From NCBI GenBank assembly GCA_003062205.1, contig PQCP01000083.1:1-34037 (forward strand): a DNA stretch of 34,037 nucleotides. The letters run 5' to 3'. The stretch comes from Candidatus Sedimenticola endophacoides (GTDB taxonomy: Bacteria > Pseudomonadota > Gammaproteobacteria > Chromatiales > Chromatiaceae). A program made the translations under genes and the position numbers. Of this stretch, positions 27,262-34,037 are shown piece by piece. Each line of letters opens with the position of its first letter. Position 1 is the first letter of the stretch. The notes beneath the pieces were generated by a model. That model did not search any database and was not told the DNA's origin. It saw only the letters and a program-made list of their open reading frames with translations.

Positions 27262-27912
27262 TGGAGTGGTGGTGCCGCCGATCTCACGGCCCAGGTTCGG
27301 TTTCCGGTGCACAATCCCCGCGAGATGGCCTCCGACTGGTCGCGGGTGATCGCCAAGCTGCGCACCGATGGCCGCTACATGGCGGAGTTCGCGCGCCTCT
27401 ATCCGGACGATGGCCTGACCGGCGCCAACATCCAGGACGCCATTGCTGTTTTCGAGGCTACCCTGGTCACCACCGACGCCCCTTTCGACCGCTGGCTGCG
27501 CGGGGACCGGACTGCCCTGGATGCCCAGCAACTGCGAGGGTACCGGCTGTTCAAGTCCTATGGCTGCATCGCCTGCCACCAGGGGGTGAGCGCCGGAGGC
27601 AACATGTATCAACGCATGGGGGCCATGGGAGATTATTTTGCCGACCGGGGCAGTCCGCTCACCAGCGCCGACATGGGCCGTTTCAATGTCACCGGTGATC
27701 CCCTCGACCGACATATGTTTAAGGTGCCCGGACTGCGCCTGGCAGCCCTCACAGCCCCCTATTTTCACGATGGCACGACGGCGACCCTGGAGGAGGCGAT
27801 CGATATCATGGCCCGCTACCAGCTCGGACGTGCCATGCCGGTGGAGGACAACCGGGCCATTGCCGCCTTCATCCGCTCCCTGGCGGGGCGCCATCCGGCG
27901 CTGGAGCACTGA
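27262..27912 (+). pseudogene. Diheme cytochrome c peroxidase, 3' part
   Basis: The frame continues from the 5' part and reads WSGGAADLTAQVRFPVHNPREM, a match to the WDGRAxDLxxQ and NPxEM region of diheme peroxidases. The second haem motif is CIACH (27565-27579), in YRLFKSYGCIACHQG. Later, FKVPGLRLAALTAPYFHDG carries the expected distal-side stretch and TLEEAIDIMARYQLGR ends the domain. Nothing in this half is damaged. Its TGA (27910-27912) is followed by GTG at 27915, so the GGDEF-EAL gene is in the same operon and closely coupled. Confidence 0.88.
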
Positions 27913-27914
27913 TC

Positions 27915-28418
27915 GTGGGCAGGTCCGCGCTGCTGCACTACCTGCTTTTGGCCGCAACGGCGCTGATCGTCTTTCTGTTCCTGCACACACGGGCCGAGGA
28001 TGTGGCGGTTCACCACCAGCGCCTGGAACAGCTGCGCGGTATCCGCCATGCAGAGGGGGAACTCGACCGGGACGTCTTGTTGGCCAGCTTCTTCATCCTG
28101 GCCCAATACGATGGGTTCATCGAAAACCGGCGGCAGCTGCGCGAGCGGTTACAGCGCCTGGAGGCGCTGATTCCCCATGGGCGCATCCCTGAGCTGGCGC
28201 CGTTGGTTGAGCAGCTGCGGAGCTATCGGGGGGCGCTGCAACAAAAGCTGCGCCTGCTGGAGCACATCAAATCCCGGGCCGCAGTGGTGCGCAACGGTCT
28301 GCTCTATCTGCCCCTGGCGGTAGCCGAGGCCGGGGAGAGTGATCCCTCCCTTGGGATGCGTCTGGGGCGGTTGCTGAGCCAGCTTTATCTCTATACCCAG
28401 TTTCCGGATGCACAGCCG
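27915..28418 (+). pseudogene. Membrane PAS-GGDEF-EAL c-di-GMP protein, 5' part (sensor)
   Basis: This is the start of a large sensor. TM1 is HYLLLAATALIVFLFLHT (about residues 7-24), followed by a periplasmic helical segment rich in Leu, Glu and Arg (RQLRERLQRLEALIPHGRIP). The frame meets the 297-bp element after QFPDAQP and would stop at 28461-28463 inside it. It resumes at 28716 in the same frame. The gene begins GTG at 27915, two bases after the peroxidase stop, suggesting that peroxide or redox sensing is linked to c-di-GMP control (inference). Joined, the protein would be about 1,081 aa. Confidence 0.8.
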
Positions 28419-28715
28419 CTAACCGCCATGGAGAGCGAAGCGAAGGCGGTTAGTCCCCGATAGGCGTAGGCGCGGTTGTATGGCCGCAGTTACGACCGAT
28501 AGGGAGTGACGTAGGGCATACAAATAGCGCATCCGACACGCCGTAGAGTCATTGTGGTCATCATGACGGAGTTGCGCACGAGCAGCTTTGCTGCAATGTG
28601 CGGGACGGAGTCGTGATGAGCGCAGGACGGTCGGGGCAGTAACGGCTGTCGCGTTGGCGAGTCGATTTTGGGGACTGGGATGTCCCAAAATCTTTCACGA
28701 GGTAGCGACACTCTT
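28419..28715 (+). mobile_element. 297-bp hairpin-rich mobile element, copy 3 (inside GGDEF-EAL gene)
   Basis: No difference from copy 1 was seen on reading both through. The left flank is CCG (28416-28418) and the right flank GAATT. Removal gives FPDAQP-ELQVLE (or FPDAQ-ELQVLE if CCG is also taken), in frame. Hairpins are at the same places as in copy 1. Its near-identity with a copy 27 kb away points to recent movement or gene conversion. Confidence 0.85.
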
Positions 28716-31457
28716 GAATTGCAGGTGTTGGAGGCGGAGATCGAGGAGATCCGGTTCTTCCATGAACCTGTGCCGGGATCGGCGCTGGACAATGCGCTGT
28801 TCCATATCCGCTCCATCCTCCTGCGCAGCGAGGAGATGCAGTCGATGCGCAGCGACTACATGGCGGTGGAGACCCCGTTGCTGCTGGAACGCCTCTACCA
28901 GTCCCTGGTGCGCTACAACACCGCTCAGACACTCGCGGCCGAGCGATACAGCCGGTTGTTGATGGTGGTCGCGGTGGTGCTGTTCGTCACCCTGGGTCTT
29001 GCCCTGACGCGGCTCAACCGGGCCCGTGCGGCAATCGGACGCTCCTGGGATCAGTTGCGCGACGGGGTGGAGAGCCTGACCGAGGCGTTCGCCCTGTTTG
29101 GGGCCGACGGCCGGCTGGTGCTGTGCAACAGCCGTTACCGGCAGCTCTATCCCTGGTTGGAGGGGGTGCTGGAGCCGGGTGTCACAATCAACGAGGTCAT
29201 GGAGGCGAACCGCCGCTCCGGGCGTCTGCTCGACACCAGCAGCGGCGATGGCGACACCGTCGATGAGGCGGCGAGCTCCTCCTTCGCCCAGACCCGCAAT
29301 TTCTACATTGAGCAGCTCAGTGACGGGCGCTGGTATCTGGCCAGCGACTCCTTCACTTCGGCGGGAGAGCTGGTCAGCGTGCGCATCGACATCACCGAGA
29401 GCCGACGCGGTGAGGTGGAGCTGCGAAAACTCAGCCGCGCCCTGGAGCAGAGCCCCGCTTCGGTGGTCATCACCGACGTGCAGGGGCGTATCGAGTACGT
29501 CAACCCGAAGTGCCAGGAGATGTCCGGATACAGCGAGGCGGAGTTGCTGGGGCGCAACCCGCGTCTGTTCAAGTCAGGCGACAAGTCGCCCCGGGAGTAT
29601 GCCGAACTCTGGGCCACCATCAGCGCCGGCCGGGAGTGGCGCGGGCAGTTCCACAACCGGCGCAAGGACGGCTCCATCTACTGGGAGTCGGCCTCCATCT
29701 CGCCGGTGCGCGATCCCCAGGGTGGGATCACCCATTTCATCGCCGTCAAGGAGGATATCACCGCCCGCAAGCGCAGCGAGGAGCAGCTGCGGATGTACGG
29801 TACGGTGTTCGAGACTATTACCGAAGGGATCATGGTTACCGATGCCGATAACCGCATCAAGATCGTCAACCCCGCCTTTACCCGCATCACCGGGTACCAG
29901 CCGGAAGAGGTGGTGGGGGAAAATCCCAGGATGCTCAGCTCGGGGCGTCACTCCCCGGCCTTCTACGCCGAGCTGTGGGAGTCGCTGCTGGAGCGGGGCT
30001 CCTGGAGCGGCGAGATCTGGGACCGGCGCCGCGATGGCACCCTCTACCCCGCCTGGCTGTCGCTGGTCGCCATTTTCGACGAACGGCGGCGTCTGCTGGA
30101 GTATGTGGCGGTGTTTTCGGATATCACCCACCGCAAGGAGAGCGAGGAGCAGATCCGGCGTCAGGCCAACTACGATGCCTTGACCGGCCTGCCCAATCGC
30201 TCGCTGCTGCGCGACCGCCTCTCCGGCGCTCTCAAGAGCGCCCGGCGCGAGCGTTGGAAGGTGGCCCTGCTGTTCGTCGATCTGGACCGCTTCAAGGAGG
30301 TCAACGACAGCCTCGGACACGTGGCCGGAGACGAACTGTTGCAGCGCATAGGTGAACGCCTGCGCGGCTGTGTGCGCGAGGCCGACACGGTGGCCCGTTT
30401 CGGCGGCGATGAGTTCGTGCTGCTGCTGGAGGATATCAAACAGGTCAGTGACGCGGCGGATGTGTGCAAGAAGATTCTGCGGGAGCTGGATGGGCCGGTG
30501 GCGCTGCACGGGCGCGACGTGTTCGTCGGCGCCAGCATCGGCGTCACCCTCTACCCGGACGACGCCGCGGACGCCAACACCATGCTACGCAACGCCGACA
30601 TGGCGATGTGCCGGGCCAAGGACGCCGGGCGCAACAACTACCAGTTCTTCACTCTGGCGATGAACGAGCAGGTGCAACACCGGATCGAGCTGGAGCGCGA
30701 CCTGCGCCAGGCACTGGAACAGGGGCAACTGCTGCTGCACTATCAGCCGATCGTGCGCCTGGATGACCTGCGGGTGGTGGGGGTGGAGGCGCTGCTGCGC
30801 TGGCGCCACCCCGAGCGCGGGCTGGTCCTTCCCGACACCTTCATCACACTGGCCGAGGAGAGCGGTCTGATCGCCCCGATCGGGCGCTGGGTGCTGCGCA
30901 TGGCCTGCCGTCAGGCGGGCAGTTGGCGGGCTGCCGGTCTGGCACTGAAGGTCAGCGTCAACCTCTCCAGCCATCAGTTGGCGATGGGGCTGGAGGTCGG
31001 GGAGATCCAGCAGATCCTGGGCGAGGAGGGGCTCGATCCCGAAGGACTCAATATCGAGATCACCGAGAGCACCATGATGGAGGATTCGGAGGCCAACCTG
31101 GAGTGGCTGGAGCAGGCCAAGGCGGTGGGGGTGCGGCTGGCCATCGATGATTTCGGCACCGGCTACTCGTCGCTGAGTTACCTGAAGCGCTTTCCCATGG
31201 ACACCCTGAAGATCGATCGCACCTTTATCCGGGATGTCGAGGAGCATCCGGAGGATATCAGCCTGATCGAGGCGATCATCGCCATGGCCGGCAGTCTCGG
31301 ACTGCAGGTGGTGGCCGAGGGGATCGAGAACCCTGCGCAGCTGGAGCTGATGCGCCGCCACGGCTGTGACCTGGGGCAGGGCAATCTGTTCAGCGAGGCG
31401 CTGGAGCCCGGGCGTATCCCGGACCTGGTCCGGGTGGGAGTCGCGGCGGCGGAGTGA
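28716..31457 (+). pseudogene. PAS-GGDEF-EAL c-di-GMP protein, 3' part (catalytic)
   Basis: The frame continues from the 5' part. TM2 is LLMVVAVVLFVTLGLALT. Three PAS-like units follow (FALFGADGRLVLCNSRYRQL; SPASVVITDVQGRIEYVNP; TEGIMVTDADNRIKIVNPAF), with PAC tails. The GGDEF domain is complete: TGLPNRSLLRDRL, VDLDRFKEVNDSLGH and RFGGDEFVLLLE. The EAL domain is complete: VEALLRWRHPERG, NIEITESTMM and IDDFGTGYSSLSYLKRFP. Both synthesis and breakdown of c-di-GMP are possible. Without the upstream part this half would need its own start; TTG and ATG codons occur but no good one is evident, so it is unlikely to be made as a native sensor unless the element is removed from DNA or RNA. Confidence 0.9.
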
Positions 31458-31469
31458 GCGCCAGGGCGG

Positions 31470-31497
31470 TTGCAAACCCGCGCGTCGGGACCATAAT
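31470..31497 (+). promoter_or_regulatory. Candidate promoter for the small ORF at 31567
   Basis: TTGCAA (31470-31475) and CATAAT (31492-31497) are separated by 16 bp, a good sigma-70 arrangement, about 70 bases before the gene. Confidence 0.45.
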
Positions 31498-31566
31498 CCG
31501 AAGTAGGGGGCATGTGGATTACTGACCAGGGCCGCCGGTCGCCGGCTGCCCTGAAAGGAGGGTGCG

Positions 31567-31794
31567 ATGTTTCTCAAACACGCGGGCAACGGAAGGGTGG
31601 TCGAGGTGTTGGGGCTGAGCGATCTGTTCAACCCGGCGCATGCCCAGTTGGCGGGCCGGTACCATGTCGGCGAGGAGTTGCAGGACCCGGAGAAATTCGC
31701 CAAGAGCGAGCTGGTGTTTCTCTCCGGCGAGGCACTGCCCCGTTGCTGGCTGGATCGGCACTACAGGGACCACGAGTTGCATCGGAGCGGGTGA
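31567..31794 (+). CDS. Small conserved protein, unknown function
   Basis: The protein is 75 aa: MFLKHAGNGRVVEVLGLSDL, then HAQLAGRYHVGEELQDPEKF, AKSELVFLSGEALPRCWLD and HYRDHEL. Similar short proteins with the LVxxSGExLPRCWxDxHYR ending are, from memory, seen in other sulfur- or iron-associated Gammaproteobacteria and are sometimes mislabelled acetyltransferases; no fold is recognised. AGGAGG lies six bases before the ATG, so the start is secure. Confidence 0.7.
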   Translation: MFLKHAGNGRVVEVLGLSDLFNPAHAQLAGRYHVGEELQDPEKFAKSELVFLSGEALPRCWLDRHYRDHELHRSG

Positions 31795-31842
31795 GCGAGT
31801 AGCACGGTCGAACAGCTCCCCCGGCGCTAACGCGCGCCTCAC

Positions 31843-31881
31843 ACCCGCATCCGCGGGTTAAGGGGGGCGCTGGTGGCGCCC
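31843..31881. terminator. Hairpins between convergent genes
   Basis: ACCCGC/GCGGGT (31843-31848, 31853-31858) and GGGCGC/GCGCCC (31865-31870, 31876-31881) lie in the gap between the small ORF and fumA. They lack a long T-run, so termination is only likely. Confidence 0.4.
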
Positions 31882-31886
31882 GACGT

Positions 31887-33401
31887 TCAGCCCGGCAGCT
31901 TGCCGATCTTTACCCGCCACTCGGCGGGGCCGGTCCGGTGTACCGAGGTGCCCCCCGCATCCACCGCCACTGTGACCGGCATCTCCCGCACCTCGAACTC
32001 GCGGATCGCCTCCATGCCGAGATCCTCGAAGGCGATCATGCGCGAGCCCCGGATCGCCTTGGCCACCAGGTAGGCGGCCCCGCCCACGGCCATCAGGTAG
32101 ACCGCCCCGTGGCGCTTGATCGACTCGATCGCCGCCGCGCCCCGCTCCGCCTTTCCCACCATGCCGATCAGGCCGGTCTGGCCCAGCATCATCTCGGTGA
32201 AGCGGTCCATGCGGGTGGCGGTAGTCGGTCCCGCCGGTCCCACCACCTCGTCGCCCACCGGATCGACCGGACCGACGTAGTAGATGAAGCGGTTGCGGAA
32301 GTCCACCCCGCCGGGCAGGGGGCGGCCCTGCTCCAGCAGCTCCTGGATGCGCTTGTGGGCGGCGTCGCGTCCGGTCAGCAGCCGCCCGGAGAGGAGGATG
32401 CGTTCTCCGGCGCGCCAGGTGGCGATCTCCTCCGGGGTGATGTGGTCGAGGTCGACGCGACGCGCCCCCGCGCCATCGCCAAGGTCGATTTGCGGCCACT
32501 CATCCAGGGAGGGCGGGTCGAGCCGGGCCGGGCCGCTGCCGTCGAGGGTGAACTCGACGTGGCGGGTGGCGGCGCAGTTGGGGATCATGGCCACCGGCAG
32601 GGAGGCGGCATGGGTCGGGTAGTCCCTGATTTTGACGTCCAGCACGGTGGTCAGACCGCCCAGCCCCTGTGCCCCGATGCCGAGGGCGTTGACCTTCTCG
32701 AATAGCTCCAGGCGCAGCTCATCGATGCGGTTGCGCGGGCCGTGGACGCGCAGCTCATGGATGTCGATCGGCTCCATCAGCGCCTCCTTGGCCAGCAGCA
32801 TCGCCTTCTCGGCGGAGCCGCCGATTCCGATCCCGAGCATTCCCGGAGGACACCAGCCCGCACCCATGCCGGGGAGGGTCTCCAGCACCCACTCCACCAG
32901 GCTGGCGGAGGGGTTGAGCACCGTGAACCTGGATTTGTTCTCCGATCCGCCCCCCTTGGCCGCCAGCTTCACCTCGACGCGCTCGCCGGGGACGAGGCGG
33001 GTGTGGATTACCGCCGGGGTGTTGTCGCGGGTGTTGGAGCGGGCGCCGGCGGGGTCGCTCACCATGGAGGCGCGCAGGAGATTGTCCGGGTGGCTGTAGG
33101 CGCGGCGTACCCCCTCGTTGACCATCTCCGCCAGCCCCATGTCGGCGTTCCAGCTCACCTCCATGCCGATCTCCAGGAAGGCGACCACCATGCCGGTGTC
33201 CTGGCAGATGGGGCGGTGACCCTCGGCGCACATGCGGGAGTTGACCAGGATCTGGGCCATGGCGTCCCGGGCCGCCGGTGATTGCTCCCGCTCCCAGGCG
33301 GCGCGCAGGGCGCGGATGTAGTCCACGGGGTGGTAGTAGGAGATGAACTGCAGGGCATCGGCGATGCTCTGAATGAAATCCTCTTGCTCGATGCGGGTCA
33401 T
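31887..33401 (-). CDS. fumA: Fumarate hydratase, class I (4Fe-4S)
   Basis: This enzyme interconverts fumarate and malate using an iron-sulfur cluster. The 504-aa protein joins the alpha and beta domains of the single-chain class I form. The three cluster cysteines are in RPICQDTGM, GWCPPGMLGIGIGG and PNCAATRH. The C-terminal domain has LLSGRLLTGRDAAHKR, VGPAGPTTATRMDRFTEMML and GKAERGAAAIES. ATG at 33401 is preferred, with GAGGTG seven bases upstream; the longer in-frame N-terminus is low complexity. It is transcribed toward the small ORF. Confidence 0.95.
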   Translation of the reverse strand: MTRIEQEDFIQSIADALQFISYYHPVDYIRALRAAWEREQSPAARDAMAQILVNSRMCAEGHRPICQDTGMVVAFLEIGMEVSWNADMGLAEMVNEGVRRAYSHPDNLLRASMVSDPAGARSNTRDNTPAVIHTRLVPGERVEVKLAAKGGGSENKSRFTVLNPSASLVEWVLETLPGMGAGWCPPGMLGIGIGGSAEKAMLLAKEALMEPIDIHELRVHGPRNRIDELRLELFEKVNALGIGAQGLGGLTTVLDVKIRDYPTHAASLPVAMIPNCAATRHVEFTLDGSGPARLDPPSLDEWPQIDLGDGAGARRVDLDHITPEEIATWRAGERILLSGRLLTGRDAAHKRIQELLEQGRPLPGGVDFRNRFIYYVGPVDPVGDEVVGPAGPTTATRMDRFTEMMLGQTGLIGMVGKAERGAAAIESIKRHGAVYLMAVGGAAYLVAKAIRGSRMIAFEDLGMEAIREFEVREMPVTVAVDAGGTSVHRTGPAEWRVKIGKLPG

Positions 33402-33498
33402 GGGGTGCCACCTCGGTTGATGTTGTATGGGGCGCGGGGTTGGGTGGGGAGCGGCCATCCGCCTCCCCCCGTTCGGGTGCCGTCCCCGGGGGTGCGGG

Positions 33499-33750
33499 TC
33501 AGTCGTCGCAGTTCAGCTCCTTGAGCTGCCGGATCCCCTTGATCCGCTGGGCATGGATGATTTGCACCTCCTTCTCCCAGCGCTTGGCCCGGCCCCGGTC
33601 CTCCTCGGCGGCGATGCGCCTGCACAGCTTGTGTTCCTTGTCGCGCAGTTGGGCCAGCAGCTCCTTCAGCTTGTCCTGGCGCTCGCACTGCTTGCGCTTG
33701 CTGAGGTTGAAAAAGTCGGCGACCTTCGTCAGCAGTTTTTTTCGTTTCAT
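33499..33750 (-). CDS. Small highly charged protein, unknown function
   Basis: The protein is 83 aa and rich in Lys, Arg and Glu: MKRKKLLTKVADFFNLSKRK, then CERQDKLKELLAQLRDKEHK and HAQRIKGIRQLKELNCDD. It has an amphipathic helical or coiled-coil character and no signal peptide or membrane segment. It begins 13 bases after the stop of the truncated gene upstream (33764), so it was probably co-transcribed with it. No family is recognised. Confidence 0.55.
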   Translation of the reverse strand: MKRKKLLTKVADFFNLSKRKQCERQDKLKELLAQLRDKEHKLCRRIAAEEDRGRAKRWEKEVQIIHAQRIKGIRQLKELNCDD

Positions 33751-33763
33751 GACTTCTTATCCA

Positions 33764-33911
33764 TCACGGCCTGGCCTGGGTAGGCGAGGCCTGATTTTCC
33801 GCAGTGAGTTGATGCAATTCGGTCTCTTCCAGGGAGACGCTGCGGGCCGCCTGGGTCATCTCCCGCTCCCCGGCCACGAACAGGGCCTGGGCCGCCTTCA
33901 CAAGATTTTTG
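33764..33911 (-). pseudogene. C-terminal stump of a gene cut by an IS
   Basis: On the minus strand the frame reads NLVKAAQALFVAGEREMTQA, then ARSVSLEETELHQLTAENQA, ending at TGA (33766-33764). The coding-like sequence stops at about 33904-33911, where the IS terminus begins. The function is not recognised. Confidence 0.5.
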
Positions 33912-34037
33912 GTAACTATTCAGCTCATTTTGCCATGATTAGCCACATCAGGCTTTATCCAATTCCATGAAGTCTGGATTCTTGCCTTGAAAAAGCAATG
34001 CCAATGCTTCTGTGGCTGAGACGCCCTGCTTACGGCA
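33912..34037 (-). mobile_element. End of an IS element with a transposase C-terminus
   Basis: The sequence changes abruptly to AT-rich at about 33904. GTAACTATTCAG at 33912 begins GTAA, as IS66-type ends do. The minus strand then carries a 29-residue open frame (34037-33948) reading CRKQGVSATEALALLFQGKN and PDFMELDKA, plausibly a transposase C-terminus. The family is uncertain, and the other end and any target duplication lie outside the window. Confidence 0.45.
33948..34037 (-). CDS. Putative transposase, C-terminal fragment (runs off the window)
   Basis: Twenty-nine codons are open to the window edge, ending at TGA (33950-33948). The small helical tail is consistent with a transposase C-terminus given the adjacent IS-like terminus. 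No catalytic residue is visible, so the assignment is by context. Confidence 0.4.
   Translation of the reverse strand, partial: CRKQGVSATEALALLFQGKNPDFMELDKA

Overview
The window is a piece of a GC-rich gammaproteobacterial chromosome. The rppH-ptsP pair, hemH, ogt-xerD, yajQ-dsbC, ilvI-ilvH-ilvC-pssA-leuA, UDG-rimI-prfC, ibaG and a class I fumarase are typical Gammaproteobacteria. The ilv-pssA-leuA order and the style of the genes suggest a Chromatiales-like relative, but that placement is inference and no diagnostic gene is present.

Layout. 1-120: 5' end of an ISL3-type transposase gene (minus strand) and the IS terminus. 108-1757: a PqqD/SPASM radical SAM peptide-maturase-like gene, its start cut by the IS and its middle split by a 297-bp element. 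About 1825-2045: remnant of a Y1/REP-type transposase. The first 1.8 kb look less GC-rich than the rest and are the accessory part. 2056-3049 (minus): a small membrane protein and a HAD phosphatase. 3310-6124: rppH and a frameshifted ptsP. 6172-7906 (minus): hemH and a duplicated Cys-rich periplasmic protein. 8041-9419: ogt-xerD. 9634-11812: yajQ, dsbC and a frameshifted DHH phosphoesterase. 12042-13462: a PP2C phosphatase with an FHA protein. 13711-16998: a NeuC/SDR/NeuB nonulosonic-acid cassette. 17261-20554: ilvIHC with a clear terminator. 20688-23108: pssA and leuA. 23139-26137: a family-4-like UDG with a HolD(psi)-like N-terminal peptide, rimI and prfC. 26182-26424: ibaG. 26644-31457: a diheme cytochrome c peroxidase and a PAS-GGDEF-EAL protein, each split by the same 297-bp element. 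31567-31794: a small conserved protein. 31887-33401 (minus): class I fumarase. 33499-33750 (minus): a small charged protein. 33764-34037: a gene stump cut by another IS.

The most notable feature is a 297-bp (possibly 300-bp) near-identical non-coding element present three times (1094-1390 +, 26962-27258 -, 28419-28715 +). Each copy sits inside a protein gene, makes no visible target duplication, has no terminal inverted repeats, carries strong subterminal hairpins, and lies between YCG on its left and GWW on its right. Removing it rejoins the host gene in frame in all three cases. It behaves like a non-autonomous IS200/IS605-type or omega-RNA/HEARO-type mobile RNA element, or possibly an element removed from RNA. 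Its family cannot be fixed from sequence reading alone.

Three element-split genes, two frameshifted genes (a 7-bp tandem duplication in ptsP, a probable 1-base loss in the DHH gene), IS ends at both window borders and a transposase remnant suggest a genome with active mobile elements and early gene decay, though the frameshifts could also be assembly errors.
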